Assembly (NCBI RefSeq): GCF_014337925.2
Contig: NZ_CP143423.1
Coordinates: 1,022,501-1,086,500 of the forward strand
Length of the DNA: 64,000 bases
Source: Roseobacter fucihabitans
Lineage (GTDB): Bacteria > Pseudomonadota > Alphaproteobacteria > Rhodobacterales > Rhodobacteraceae
Direction of reading: 5' to 3'
The translations under genes were made by a program, and so were the position numbers. Below are positions 9,627-20,407 of the stretch, piece by piece. Each line of letters starts with the position of its first letter. Position 1 is the stretch's first letter. Under the pieces are notes generated by a model. It was not told where the DNA came from. It did not search any database and saw nothing but the letters and a program-made list of their open reading frames with translations.

Positions 9627-10665
9627 GGCACTCTTCGTAATTTTGTTCTTGTGGCTTATCTCCGCGCTGGGCGCGCTCGCTCAGAGCTTTGCCGGGCTTG
9701 GGGGGGACGCCGAAGGGTTCGATCTGCCTCAGCGCGGCACCGTTTTCGAGTTCCCCGCAGATCACGGCGCGCATCCAGGGTACCGCATCGAGTGGTGGTA
9801 TTTGACGGCCAACCTGCGCGACGCAGAGGGCACAGAATATGGGCTCCAATGGACGCTGTTTCGCAGCGCGCTGGAACCGTTGGAACGTCCCGGTTGGGAC
9901 AGCCCACAGCTCTGGCTCGCCCATGCTGCTGTGACGACGCCCTCCGCGCATTACGTCGCGGAACGGCGTGCGCGCGGCGGGATCGGGCAGGCGGGTGTGA
10001 TCGCGGACCCCTTTGAGGCCTGGATAGACGATTGGGTCTTTGCGGGGGCGGATATGGCGCAGATGAGCTTGCGGGCCTCTGGCACGGATTTTGCCTATGA
10101 CATGGCGCTTGAGGCGCAGGGGCCGTTGGTTTTTCATGGCGACCGGGGCTATTCGCAAAAATCCGCTTCCGGGCGCGCCAGCTATTACTATTCCCAGCCG
10201 TTTTTTGATATTTCGGGTATTCTGACCCTGCCGGATGGGCCGGTGCAGGTAAGCGGGCAGGCTTGGCTGGATCGCGAATGGGCCTCCCAGCCACTTGGCG
10301 CCTCGCAGGTAAGTTGGGATTGGTTTTCCATGGGTTTTGAGGGGGGCGCGCGTCTGATGGGCTTCACATTGCGCGACACCGAAGGGGGCAGCTATACGGC
10401 GGCCACATGGATTGAGCGGGACGGGACCGCGACCCCCTTTCCCGATGGCGCGTTTTCGGCCGAGCCGCTGGTGCAAAGCGACGTGGCCGGGCGCAAAATT
10501 CCGACCAGTTGGCGCGCCACCCTGCCCGACAAGGGGGTGGATGTGACTGTGGAGGCGCTGAACCCGCAGGCCTGGATGGAGACCTCCATTCCCTATTGGG
10601 AGGGGCCGGTGCGCATTTCAGGCACGCATCGCGGGCGGGGATATCTGGAGATGACGGGGTATTGA
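9616..10665 (+). CDS. Secreted lipocalin-like / CrtC-AttH family protein
   Basis: This 349-residue protein has an N-terminal signal peptide (hydrophobic core about residues 5-20, cleavage after ALA). The body resembles the AttH/CrtC fold, a double lipocalin-like barrel: HPGYRIEWWYLTANL near the front, and later SYYYSQPFFDISG and WLDREWASQPL. Proteins of this group hydrate carotenoid-like lipids or are secreted hydrolases of unknown substrate. Ordering after a LolD/FtsX pair is a recurrent arrangement, suggesting the three work together on an envelope lipid. The 11-base overlap with the permease implies coupled translation. Confidence 0.82.
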   Translation: MNVKALFVILFLWLISALGALAQSFAGLGGDAEGFDLPQRGTVFEFPADHGAHPGYRIEWWYLTANLRDAEGTEYGLQWTLFRSALEPLERPGWDSPQLWLAHAAVTTPSAHYVAERRARGGIGQAGVIADPFEAWIDDWVFAGADMAQMSLRASGTDFAYDMALEAQGPLVFHGDRGYSQKSASGRASYYYSQPFFDISGILTLPDGPVQVSGQAWLDREWASQPLGASQVSWDWFSMGFEGGARLMGFTLRDTEGGSYTAATWIERDGTATPFPDGAFSAEPLVQSDVAGRKIPTSWRATLPDKGVDVTVEALNPQAWMETSIPYWEGPVRISGTHRGRGYLEMTGY

Positions 10666-10753
10666 GCGCGGCCCTTGCGTCATTGCAGCACGGGTCTCTT
10701 TTCGCGGTGCCGCGCCTGGCCTATACTGAAATCTGCGACAAAAAGGAAAACAC

Positions 10754-12965
10754 ATGGTGCCTCGTTCCGGCACGCTGACACGACGCGGGTTTATCATCGC
10801 CGGGATGGCCATCGCAGGGGGGGCGTCGCCTTTGGCAGCTTTCGTGTGATGACGCCCCATGCCAATCCCTTGCTGGAGGGGCTGGGGTCTGAGGACGTCA
10901 GCTTTAACGCTTACGTGCGGATCAAACCCCATGTCGATCTTGGGCAGGGGGCGGCCTCGATGCAGGCCAGTTTGATTGCAGAAGAGCTTGATGTCGCGTT
11001 TGGCCAGTTTCAGATTGAACAGGCGCGCGCTGATCCCGCCTATTACAACACCGCCCTGGCGGATGAGGCGGTGCCGTTTATGTCAAATGATACCGGTATG
11101 GCGGCGCAAACCCTGCGAGATGTGATGGGCGCGGCCTTCAAGCTGGCGGGCATTCAGGTCACGGGCGCATCCACGTCGGTGCCCGATAGTTTTCACAAGC
11201 TGCGCGTGGCCCGGGCGGTGGCGCGCGCGACGCTGAAAGCGTCGGCCGCTGCGCAAAGCGGGATTGCGGTTGAGCGTCTGCGCACGGCGCAAGGCCAGGT
11301 CACTTTTCTCGATACCACAGAGATTTCTTATACCGAATTGGGATAGGCTGCGGCGAAGATTGAACCAATTTTCAAGGTAATGATACGTCCGGCAAGCGAT
11401 TGGAAAGTAATTGGCAAGATACTGCAAAAATTATATATTTTTGCAAAGTCAACGGGTTTGCAAAGCTATGAAATAGATTTGCAAATAGACGGAATGTTGC
11501 TGGCGGCTGTGCGCTGCAACCCGTGCAAGGGTGGTGCCCTGTTGCATTCCGATACCAATACCGCACTGACCCTGCGCGGGGTAAAGCGGATCGTTCCGGT
11601 GACAAACGGTGTTGCGGTCATTGCAGAAAACAGCTGGTATGCGATGCAGGCCCTGGACGCGGTGATCTTTGAGTGGGGTGACGCGCCTTATCCCGATAAT
11701 CAGGAGGCCCATTGGGCGGCGGTTGCGCAGTCATTTACCGCCGAAAATCTGGACCGGGTCTGGCGCGATGATGGCGACGTTACATCCATACTGAAGACCG
11801 GCCAGGACATCGACGTGGAATATCGCGCGCCCTATGTGGCGCACCAGCTGCTTGAACCATTATCCGCAGTCGTACGCGTGACGGAACGGAGCGCCGATGT
11901 TTGGGCAGCGCATCAGATGCGGCGCTTTGTGCAGCAGCGGGTGGCCGAAACGGCCGGGCTAAAGCCGCAGCAAGTGCGGTTTCACAACCAATTTGCCGGA
12001 GGCAGCTTCGGGCACCGGTTGGAGTTCGACAATATCGACCGGGCCACCGAAGTGGCGATGCAGATGAAAGGGATCCCGGTCAAGCTGATCTTCAGCCGCG
12101 AAGAAGATTTCGCGCAGGATTACCCGCGCCAGATCGCAATGGCGCGGGCGCAGGGACGCGCGCAGGGCGGGCAGGTCGAAACGCTTGATTTGCACATCGC
12201 CCCCCCTTCCGCCACGCGCAGCCAGATGGGGCGGGTCGGCTTGCCTATGCCGGGACCAGATGTGCAACTTGAGGCGGGCGCCTGGAATGCACCCTATGGC
12301 CTCGCGCATTTCAGGGTGTCCGCCTATACGGTGCCGGAATTGCGCCCGACCAGTTCATAGCGCTGGGTCGGCGCGCCCACGGCGGGGTTCTTTGGCGAAT
12401 GCGCTTTGGATGAGGTGATCCATGCCGCCGGGGCCGATCCGCTGTTGGAACGCCTGCGTCTGGTCAATGATCCAGGCGCGAAGGCAGTGTTGCAGGCCGT
12501 CGCCGAAATGTCGGGTCGGGGTGCGCCTCTGCCAGCAGGACGCGGGCGCTTGTGACCTCTTTCGAGGTGCCTGTGGCGCAGGTCATTGAGGTGACCCAAA
12601 CCGGCGAGGCCATCCGCATTGACCGCGTTTTTCTGGCCGCCGATGTGGGTCTTGTCGTGGATCCGGTCAATTTCGAAAATCAGGTCCAGGGTGGTGTGAT
12701 CTGGGGGTTGGGTCATGCGATCAACTGCGAAATCACAATTCAAGACGGGCGTGCCGGGCAGAGCAATTACCACGCCATCGAGGTGGTGCGGTTTTATCAG
12801 CCCCCCGAAATCATCGTCAGGGCCATTGAAGGGGGCGGAAAAATCCGTGGTATCGGCGAGCCGCCCGTTCCGCCCGCAGCCCCGGCGCTGGCGAATGCGA
12901 TCTTTGCCGCGACCGGCAGGCGCATCCGGGAAATGCCTCTTAACCGGCATATTGATTTCATCTGA
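10754..12965 (+). pseudogene. Molybdopterin-binding large subunit of a xanthine dehydrogenase/IorB-type hydroxylase, disrupted
   Basis: The pieces together cover the whole family length (about 737 codons) but carry at least four lesions. A twin-arginine signal (RRGFIIAGMAIAGG) loses frame in a run of seven G at 10,816-10,822. A TAG interrupts at 11,344. A TAG replaces the Trp of PTSSWRSVG at 12,358. The frame shifts again near 12,540. Conserved segments include NQFAGGSFGHRLEFD and DPVNFENQVQGGVIWGLGHA. No 2Fe-2S partner subunit lies nearby, which fits a redundant, decaying gene. The reading-frame fragments are 10,754-10,849, 10,848-11,346, 11,380-12,360 and 12,552-12,965. Confidence 0.85.
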
Positions 12966-13055
12966 TGTGGGCCTTTTGCAAAGCACCCTATTAATGCTAT
13001 CGCGGTGAAGACCGCGCGGCATGCTGTGGCGGCGCAGACAGGAGAGCACAGGCAT

Positions 13056-14204
13056 ATGGATTTTTCGGCAAGCGAAGAACAAAACGCAATTTTCGACATG
13101 GCCTATGCCTTTGGGCAGGAGCATATCGCCCCGTTTGCGCGCGCGTGGGAAGCGCAGGGCACCATCCCAAAAGAGCTCTGGTCCAAAACGGCTGAGTTGG
13201 GGCTTGGTGGCATCTATGTCAGCGAGGAATATGGCGGCTCGGGGCTCAGCCGTCTGGACGCGACGCTGGTGTTTGAAGCGCTTTCCATGGCCTGTCCCGC
13301 GGTCGCCTCGTTCCTGTCGATCCACAACATGTGTGGCGGCATGATCGACAAGTTTGGCAGTGAAGAAAGCAAGACCAAATGGTTGCCGCAACTCTGCGCC
13401 ATGGAGAAGATTTTTTCCTATTGCCTGACCGAGCCCGGTTCGGGATCGGACGCCTCAGCCCTGCGCACACGGGCGCAGCGAAGCAACGAAGGATACATAT
13501 TGAACGGCACCAAGGCTTTCATTTCGGGCGGGGGCTATTCGGATGCTTACCTCAGCATGGTGCGCACTGGGGAGGACGGCCCCAAGGGTATTTCGGCGAT
13601 GATCATCGAGGCTGGGTGTGACGGGCTGTCTTTCGGGGCCTTGGAGGAGAAAATGGGCTGGCGCGCACAGCCCACGGCGCAGGTGCAGTTTGATGCCTGC
13701 AAGGTGGCGTTTGAAAATCTGGTCGGGGAGGAAGGTCGCGGCTTTGCCTATGCGATGGCCGGGCTTGATGGCGGGCGGTTGAATATCGCGGCCTCTGCAC
13801 TTGGTGGGGCGCAATTCGCGCTGGATGCGGCACTTGGGTATGCACGCGAGCGCAAGGCATTTGGTAAATCCATTGACCAGTTTCAATCGCTGCAATTCAA
13901 ACTGGCGGATATGGAGGTCAAATTACAGGCGGCCCGTGTGTTCCTGCATCAGGCGGCCTGGAAGTTGGATAAGGGCGCTGTGGATGCGACGAAATTCTGC
14001 GCCATGGCCAAGGTTTTCGTGACCGATGTCGCCTTTGAGGTGGCAAATGATGCGCTGCAAATCCACGGCGGATATGGGTATCTGGCGGATTATGGTATCG
14101 AAAAAATCGTCCGGGACCTGCGGGTTCATCAAATCCTCGAGGGCACAAATGAGATCATGCGCCTGATCGTATCGCGCCAGCTCATTTTGGATCACGCGTC
14201 CTGA
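13056..14204 (+). CDS. Acyl-CoA dehydrogenase (isobutyryl/short-chain type)
   Basis: This is a 382-residue flavoprotein that oxidizes an acyl-CoA to the 2-enoyl-CoA and passes electrons to ETF. The FAD/substrate motif YCLTEPGSGSDAS is near residue 125, the helical C-terminal domain has FGKSIDQFQSLQFKLADME, and the family-typical LEGTNEIMR with its glutamate is near the end. The start ATG 13,056 has a GGAGAG ribosome site. Length and motifs resemble the isobutyryl-CoA dehydrogenases of valine breakdown, but no other valine genes adjoin it, so the chain-length preference is uncertain. Confidence 0.88.
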   Translation: MDFSASEEQNAIFDMAYAFGQEHIAPFARAWEAQGTIPKELWSKTAELGLGGIYVSEEYGGSGLSRLDATLVFEALSMACPAVASFLSIHNMCGGMIDKFGSEESKTKWLPQLCAMEKIFSYCLTEPGSGSDASALRTRAQRSNEGYILNGTKAFISGGGYSDAYLSMVRTGEDGPKGISAMIIEAGCDGLSFGALEEKMGWRAQPTAQVQFDACKVAFENLVGEEGRGFAYAMAGLDGGRLNIAASALGGAQFALDAALGYARERKAFGKSIDQFQSLQFKLADMEVKLQAARVFLHQAAWKLDKGAVDATKFCAMAKVFVTDVAFEVANDALQIHGGYGYLADYGIEKIVRDLRVHQILEGTNEIMRLIVSRQLILDHAS

Positions 14205-14334
14205 ACGCTGCCGCTGCGCGTAAAAATCCCTCCTGCCTTAAGCCTCGCTTCATATTTTTTTGCGATACCCTTTGCCAGACATATTTAGTCGGCGGCGTGT
14301 CGATTTTTTTGAACTATTGGCACGGGAAATCAAT

Positions 14335-15441
14335 ATGGCAGTGAGTTTTTCACACGATTCACAAATAGGCGGCGATTCTCCCAAAAGGGTCTTGATCGTG
14401 GACGATTCGCGGGTCATGCGCGCTTGGTTGCGAACCGTTATATCCGGTGATCCGCGTCTCGAAGTTGTGGGGGAAGCGGAGGATGCGGTGCATGCGCGAG
14501 ATTTTCTCATGGCCCACCCTGCGGATGTCCTGACGCTCGACATCGAGATGCCGGGCATGAGCGGTCTTGATTTTCTGACGCGCCTGATGCGTGCGCGGCC
14601 CATGCCGGTCGTGATGATGTCAAGCCTGACGGCGGCGGGGAGTGATGCGGCAATCCAGGCGCTATCGCGCGGGGCTATTGATTGCATGGTCAAACCGTCC
14701 AAGAGTTTTGGAGAAGAATTGACAGCAGATATTTGCGAACGCGTTTACCACGCCGCCTGTACGCGTCCCTCACAATTGCAGACGCGCTTGCAGGCGAGCG
14801 GTGTCGCTGCATCCATACCGGCTGCACAAGCGCGCAATGCCGCCCCCTGTCGGAATGGGTCAATCATTTTGATCGGAGCCTCCACCGGCGGTGTGGCTGC
14901 GCTTGAAACCGTCTTGCCGGCGTTGGACCCAGACGGTCCACCCGTCGTGATAGTGCAGCATATGCCTGGAAATTTTCTGGTTAGTTTCTCAGAGAGGTTA
15001 AACAGGCAGATGCATCAGCGTGTCTATTTGGCCAATGAGGAAACGCCTTTGAGCCGGGGCGACATCGTTCTTGCGCCCGGCAATGATCGACACACGCAAT
15101 TGTTGCGGCGAGGGGGGATTTGGGGGGTTAAGTTTGCGCCCAATGATCCACCTGCGCTGCATTGTCCGGCTGTGAATATGTTGTTCTCCTCCGCAGTGGG
15201 GGAGGCAAAGCATGTAACGGCAGCACTCCTTACGGGGTTGGGTCAAGATGGGGCCGAAGGGCTTTTGGCGCTTGCAGAGGCAGGCGCTTCAACCTTCGGA
15301 CAAGATGAAGGCACTTGCGTGATTTATGGCATGCCACGTGCTGCAAAAGCGATTGGTGCTGTGCAGCGCGAGCTTGCGCTGGACAAAATTGGTCATGCCG
15401 TCAAAGAAAGCGCTGCAAAGCGCGGCAGAATGAAACGATAG
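14335..15441 (+). CDS. cheB: Chemotaxis response regulator protein-glutamate methylesterase CheB
   Basis: CheB removes methyl groups from chemoreceptors to reset adaptation. The N-terminal receiver domain has the acidic pair Asp23-Asp24 and the phospho-acceptor Asp69 in [12 protein letters not shown]. The C-terminal esterase shows the catalytic Ser in [10 protein letters not shown], His in [10 protein letters not shown] and Asp in [12 protein letters not shown] prefer ATG 14,335 because it gives a normal N-terminus; a TTG at 14,260 would add 25 residues. cheD follows 19 bases later, so this is a cheBD adaptation pair. No kinase or receptor genes are in the window. Confidence 0.92.
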   Translation: MAVSFSHDSQIGGDSPKRVLIVDDSRVMRAWLRTVISGDPRLEVVGEAEDAVHARDFLMAHPADVLTLDIEMPGMSGLDFLTRLMRARPMPVVMMSSLTAAGSDAAIQALSRGAIDCMVKPSKSFGEELTADICERVYHAACTRPSQLQTRLQASGVAASIPAAQARNAAPCRNGSIILIGASTGGVAALETVLPALDPDGPPVVIVQHMPGNFLVSFSERLNRQMHQRVYLANEETPLSRGDIVLAPGNDRHTQLLRRGGIWGVKFAPNDPPALHCPAVNMLFSSAVGEAKHVTAALLTGLGQDGAEGLLALAEAGASTFGQDEGTCVIYGMPRAAKAIGAVQRELALDKIGHAVKESAAKRGRMKR

Positions 15442-15460
15442 GGCGAAGAGGCTGAAATTG

Positions 15461-15979
15461 ATGCAAAACTCACGTCATCATATTACGCAAGGCGAGCAGG
15501 CAGTTAGCAATGATCCGGACTTCGTGATCAGCACCTTGCTGGGGTCATGTGTGTCATGTTGTTTATGGGACCCTGACTCTCAAGTTGGTGGTATGAACCA
15601 CATGCTGCTGACCACCAGTTCAGCGGAAAACGGTGTGTGCAATCTTGTCGGTATCAACGCTATGGAGCTGTTAATAAACGAAATTCAGAAAAAAGGCGGT
15701 CAAAGGAACAGGCTGCGCGCAAAGGCCTTCGGGGGCGCGCAAATGGTGTCTGGCTTGAGTGAGATTGGCAGGCAGAACAGCGAATTTATTCTCCGTTTTC
15801 TTCAACAGGAGGGCATTCAATGTGAAGGGCATTCGTTGGGGGGGGAAACTGCGCGCCACATCATGTTTTGGCCTGCTAGCGGTCGCGTAATGCTCAAAAT
15901 TCGCAGCGATGCACCCACCGAGACCATCTCGCAAGTTAAAGCGCCTGCTACTGCGGGTAATGATCTAGAGTTGTTTTAG
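15461..15979 (+). CDS. cheD: Chemoreceptor glutamine deamidase CheD
   Basis: CheD converts specific receptor glutamines to glutamates. The papain-like core is visible: the catalytic cysteine in STLLGSCVSC and the histidine in GGMNHMLL, with the conserved KAFGGAQM later. At 172 residues from ATG 15,461 it is of normal length. It follows cheB closely in the same direction. The rest of the chemotaxis machinery must be elsewhere in the genome. It is the last backbone gene before the mobile island. Confidence 0.92.
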   Translation: MQNSRHHITQGEQAVSNDPDFVISTLLGSCVSCCLWDPDSQVGGMNHMLLTTSSAENGVCNLVGINAMELLINEIQKKGGQRNRLRAKAFGGAQMVSGLSEIGRQNSEFILRFLQQEGIQCEGHSLGGETARHIMFWPASGRVMLKIRSDAPTETISQVKAPATAGNDLELF

Positions 15980-16102
15980 TATCCACTTATTGGTCTAAAC
16001 CCTCTGTGATATTTGGATTTTCAGAGAATAACTGAGCACTTAAAGCGTTTTGCATTTAATCTGAGGCATACTGGCGATCATCCGCATCAACCTATTGGGC
16101 TA

Positions 16103-16735
16103 TTACTGACTAGCATTCAATTCGCGGGCCACACTTCGGAATTGGTCTAGTGCAGCTTCAAGGTTTTCGACGATCTCCGCTGCCAACACATCCGGCTCTG
16201 GAATGTTCTCTATGTCTTCAAGGCTATCGTCTTTCAACCAAAATAAGTCTAGGTTGAGCTTATCTCTTGCCGCCAATTCTTGATAATCAAACTTCTGGAA
16301 GCGTTCCGTTTCCTTGCGGTCTCGATAGCACTGGACGAACTCGTCGAAATCCCCCTTAGACAGCCGCTTTGTTTTCAAAGTTTTATGAATGTTTGTGCGA
16401 TAGCCATAGACCCAAAGTGCCTTGGTCTGAACATCACGGGATGCAGGACGTTTGTCGAAAAACAAGACGTTTGCTTTGACCCCAGGACTATACCAAATAC
16501 CTGTTGGAAGCCTTAGGAGCGTGTGAAAGTTGAACCCCTCCAAGAGCCGTTTGCGGATACCTTCACCAGCCCTTCCGGCCTCAAACAGGACATTGTCAGG
16601 CAGCACCACACCGGCACGGCCATTGGTTTCCATGACGGTCATGATGTGCTGCAAGAAGTTGAACTGCTTGTTCGAAGTGGTGAACTTGAAATCGTCACGT
16701 TCAAAGTCCTGATGCGCGACACGGTCACGATCTCG
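16103..16735 (-). pseudogene. hsdM: Type I restriction-modification methylase HsdM, C-terminal fragment
   Basis: The minus strand encodes the C-terminal part of an N6-adenine DNA methylase: TSNKQFNFLQHI, GRAGVVLPDNVLFE, LLRLPTGIWYSPGVKANVLF and a normal C-terminus. Homology can be read from about 16,735, but the only ATG-initiated piece starts at 16,654. The catalytic DPACGTGG part lies about 1.5 kb upstream on the same strand (18,007-18,448), separated by unrelated DNA. No hsdS or hsdR is present. The fragment is very unlikely to give an active methylase. Confidence 0.8.
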
Positions 16736-17451
16736 GTCGTCACAACAAAGGTGTCATGGTCGTCAATAACGCAATCAGGTTCGCCAGCGACTTCAATCTG
16801 TTGTTGCATGTATGTTCGGATGCCACCTTTGCGTCGGCACCAACATCTGCCCAGACCATTCCTTTCATCCTCACAAAGGCAAAATTCGATCTCATCGGGT
16901 CGGAGAGGTGACATGTTGATCAACGGAAGATATCGACCGACTGGCCGTAGGACGTCCAATTCAGGCTTATCCTCAGGTTTTTCGTAAGTGATCTTTCGGA
17001 AGACAGGTTCAAGCAACTCGATTTCTCGCTTCGCGGGAGACCAATGACTTGCATCAAGCCCTTCGAGAAGTTCATCTTCCATCCAAGCAACAAATGCATT
17101 GGCTTTGATAGGGTTGAAGTTCTTCGTCTTGCCATCGGCAAAGACCATGATTGCCCTAGGGCTGATGAAAGAGCCACGATTACGGCGGCCATCGGTGAAC
17201 CTGAAAGAGGTGTCTTTGACCTTGATGATGTCAGGATGGTCAAGCCTCTTTAAGCTCCGACCAGTATTACCGGTTTCGTTGGTGTTCGTGCCAAGCAGTT
17301 CAACAACATCAGATGCAGGGAACCAGATGTTTCCATTGGTCTTGATGAAATCGACAGTTTTGTCGCTATCAAAATCATTGTAGATGGCAACATCATGTTC
17401 ATAATCATCAGTGAACAAGGCAGCACCACCATCATCGACACTGTTGTCCAT
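16736..17451 (-). CDS. Bro-N domain protein, antirepressor-like, 3' end altered
   Basis: This is a phage-type Bro-N protein: GNIWFPASDVVELLG, SLKRLDHPDIIKV and ISPRAIMVFADG cover roughly residues 30-140. Such proteins usually act as DNA-binding antirepressors in prophages and mobile elements. ATG 17,451 has a good AAAGGA site nine bases upstream. The last part (CLCEDERNGLGRCWCRRKGG and after) is not recognised. The open frame runs on to 16,639, but its last 30 or so residues are only the wrong-frame reading of hsdM, so the end given here is approximate. Confidence 0.6.
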
Positions 17452-17891
17452 GTTCGGTCCTTTCTTAAACTATAAGGGTAATGACGGGTATTTTTTGACG
17501 GGTATCTCGATCAGCGTCAGCGCCAGTGGGTCTTCGCCGATGGCAGGGCGGACTATCGGAGGTCTGTGTCAACTTGCGAAAACTACAGACTACACCCCTT
17601 GGCAGACATGCGCTCTCACACACCCTCCCCAGCAACCGTTAATGTCCCCTCAAAGAGGCCGTGAAAGAACTGCCAGAAGTAAACATCACGGGCCTGCCCC
17701 AAGAACTGAACCGTCATCGCTAGCCACAGCGTTGGGTATCCAGCCCGGTTCCCTCGCGGGGCCACTCAGGTTCGGTTCTTTAGGGCTAGTATGAGGGTTA
17801 TTGTGCTAAACCGCCTTTCTCTATAAGTGCCTTGATGCCCTCGTCGCCCTTTCGTCAGGGCTATGGTGGGGGTTATTGGTTACAAGCGGTC
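17452..17891. other. Intergenic 440 bp with two direct repeats
   Basis: No convincing gene is present. Two imperfect direct repeats of about 27 bp occur at 17,777-17,803 and 17,851-17,878, both reading roughly GGGCTA-N5-6-GGGTTATTG. They lie between the resolvase tail and the Bro-N gene and could be regulator or replication-protein sites, but nothing decides this. Confidence 0.4.
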
Positions 17892-18011
17892 TCAAGTCGC
17901 TGCTGTTGTCCCATTGAGAATGCGATAGACCGATTGCCTGCTAATACCCAGCCGTCTGGCGATCTCCGCTGGACCGACGCCTTCCTCTCGAAGCTGCCGG
18001 ACTTTAATGCA
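17892..18011 (-). pseudogene. Serine resolvase/invertase, C-terminal helix-turn-helix fragment
   Basis: About 39 codons on the minus strand encode the DNA-binding tail of a Tn3-type resolvase: REEGVGPAEIARRLGISRQS then VYRILNG and a stop. The catalytic domain is absent. The fragment starts exactly where homology to HsdM stops (NLYLHGVGNDSSPV), so a transposon-derived sequence joined here and split hsdM. It is too short for most gene callers. Confidence 0.7.
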
Positions 18012-18448
18012 CCGGACTGCTATCGTTCCCGACACCGTGAAGATATAGGTTCATCGCGGCCAACCTGACCACCTCATCGACGATATCGACGCCATTAAAG
18101 GTGGTGGTCCGAAGCGCCCTGAGCTTTTCGCGATCTTGGCTTTGTCCCTTCATGTGATCGTAGGCTGAAAGCAGAAAGCCGCCGGTGCCGCACGCAGGGT
18201 CACTGACGGTTTCGCCAATCTTGGGGTCTACACATTTGACGATTGTTTCGATAACGGGTCGGGGTGTGAAGTATTGGCCTGCACCGGATTTCACCTCGGA
18301 TGCGTTGCGCTCCAACAGGCCCTCGTAAATCTCGCCCTTCACATCGACGCCGATGCCTATCCAAGGCCCTTCCTTGTCGATCAGGGACACCACACGGGTC
18401 AGCTTGGCGGGGTCGCTCAGTTTGTTCTGAGACTTGCCGCATTTCAAG
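18007..18448 (-). pseudogene. hsdM: Type I restriction-modification methylase HsdM, middle fragment with catalytic motif I
   Basis: The minus strand encodes KGEIYEGLLERNASEVKSG, AGQYFTPRP and the AdoMet-binding DPACGTGGFLLSAYDHM, the central part of HsdM. The N-terminal third is missing: homology begins at GKSQNKLSDPAKL, just where the plus-strand relaxase fossil begins. The downstream part is displaced to 16,103-16,735. So the gene has been cut at both sides, on one by the relaxase DNA and on the other by a resolvase tail. Confidence 0.8.
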
Positions 18449-20227
18449 CGCAAGCTGATGGCGGTATCGCGAGAATTGTATCTGGAGCATAGCTGGGACA
18501 TGCCCCGCGGGTTTGACGATAGACAGCAGCGCGACCCCAATCGCTTCACCCATGCGGAGGCCGGGCAAGCCAAACGGGCCAAACGGGATACCGTCGCGCT
18601 CAAGAAAATGTTTCGGGCGTGCTGGGATGGCGCTGACAATCAGCAAGCCTTTGCAGCAGCACTTGCCGATCAGGGATATGCCCTCGCCCGGGGCAATCGG
18701 CGGGGGCTTGTCGCGGTTGATGCCGATGGCAAGGTCTGGTCGCTATCACGGTGGTGTGGCGTCAAGCCAAGGGCGCTGGCGCAGAAGATCACAGACATTG
18801 AGCAATTGCCTGCGGTGGATGCGGCGCGGGCGTTGGCACAGGCATTGCCCGCGCAGGCTCCCCGACCTCAAACCGATTCAAAGATCAAAGTGCTTGCCGC
18901 GTTGGTCGCGCAGCAACGTGGCGAACGGGCCGACCTTGTTTCGCAGCAAAAGCTGGATGAAGCCACGCGGGTGGCGCAGCAGCCCAAGGGGTTGCAGATC
19001 GCTTTCATGAAAATGACGGGGCGCTTTGACGCCCATGTCGACCGCTGTGCGCGGCAAGCGGCTGCGACGCAGGCAGCGGCGCAACTGGCACAACAGGATT
19101 TGATTGATCGCCACCTTACCGAGCGCCGGGCACTCATGCCCGCACCTGCTCATAAGCCCACGCAGCAACGTCTGGAGATCAAGGCCGAGCCAACAGGGCT
19201 GACAAGAGAGCGTTTGATTGCACACCCAACACTGATTTTAGACGAGCTGTCCAAAACACGTGCGGCTTTTACGCGGACGGACACGTTGCGCGCGCTGTCG
19301 CAGTGGATCGACGATCCGCAGACCTTGAGCAAACTTGCCGACGGGGCACTAAAGTCATCCGAGGCCGTTCGCCTGTCGAGCGACAAACACCCTGTCTATA
19401 CGACGATTGACTATCAAAAAGCCGAGACACAATTGCATCAATCTGCGGCTGCACTCCGTGCAGACAAGACGTCTCCGGTGATGTCATCGCACATTACCAC
19501 TGCTTTAGCAGCCAAGACCCGAGAAATGCGCCGTGCTTTTGGCTGGGCGCTTAGCGCAGAGCAAGAGGCCGCTGTTCGTCATGTGACCGGGCCAGAACGG
19601 CTCGCCAATGTGGAAGGCCTCGCAGGTGCGGGCAAAAGCACCATGCTGGAAACCGCAACCGATGCCTGGCGCAAAAAAGGCGTCACCGTTCACGGCGCGG
19701 CCCTCGCTGGCAAAGCAGCGGATGGATTGCAGGAGGCCTCTGGCATCCAAAGCCGCACACTCGCGTCTTTGGAATTGTCATGGGAGAACGGACAAGCCCC
19801 GATCAAGGCAGGCGACGTGCTGGTGATTGATGAGGCGGGCATGATTGGCACGCGGCAAATGGTGCGGATTACAACCAAGATCAGCGAAATAGGTGCGAAG
19901 CTGGTTCTCGTTGGCGATCCCGAACAACTGCAACCAATTGAGGCAGGGACGCCGTTCAGGGACGTCACCCAAGCACATGGCGCAGCAAAGCTGACCGAAG
20001 TGCGGCGTCAAACGCAAGACTGGCAACGCACAGCGACACAAGACTTGGCGCGTGGCGATACGGCAAAAGCTGTTGATACCTACCGACAGGCAGGTGCGGT
20101 TTCCGAACATCTCAAACAGGATGAAGCAATTGAGGCGTTGGCCGAACGATTTGCCATGGATGCGCGTCTCGGACGATGCAAACAGTCGCCTCATCGCCAT
20201 CCGGGTCGACCAGACAGATCAATATAA
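18434..20227 (+). pseudogene. Relaxase-TraA helicase fusion, truncated at both ends
   Basis: This 597-codon frame lacks the relaxase catalytic front. It starts at LPHFKRKLMAVSRELYLEHS, which aligns with about residue 125 of the intact relaxase at 23,440 (LPHFKNKLTNLSRELYLDHG). Its C-terminal half is a TraA/RecD-like helicase with Walker A NVEGLAGAGKSTML and Walker B DVLVIDEAGMIGTRQM. After residue 580 the frame is lost; the continuation (SDDANSRLIAIRVDQTDQYK) is in another frame to 20,396, and the later helicase motifs are missing. It is a deletion derivative of a conjugative plasmid gene. Confidence 0.75.
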
Positions 20228-20407
20228 GGACCTCCGCGACGTGTGTCAGGAGCGGGCGAAACGCGAAAGCCAAGAGCGCGCAGCGCACGCCCGCGAAGTC
20301 CGCCCGACGCCTCTGCGTGACACCTTTGCCACCACCAATCAAATCTCGCCACACGAGGCGCAAACCAGGGGCCGCTCTGGCCCCTCCCGATCCTGAAAGG
20401 ACAGACA

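Noticed and set aside
17777-17878. CRISPR-like array from the repeated GGGCTA/GGGTTATTG units
   Set aside because: Only two imperfect copies with one 47-bp spacer and no cas genes nearby.
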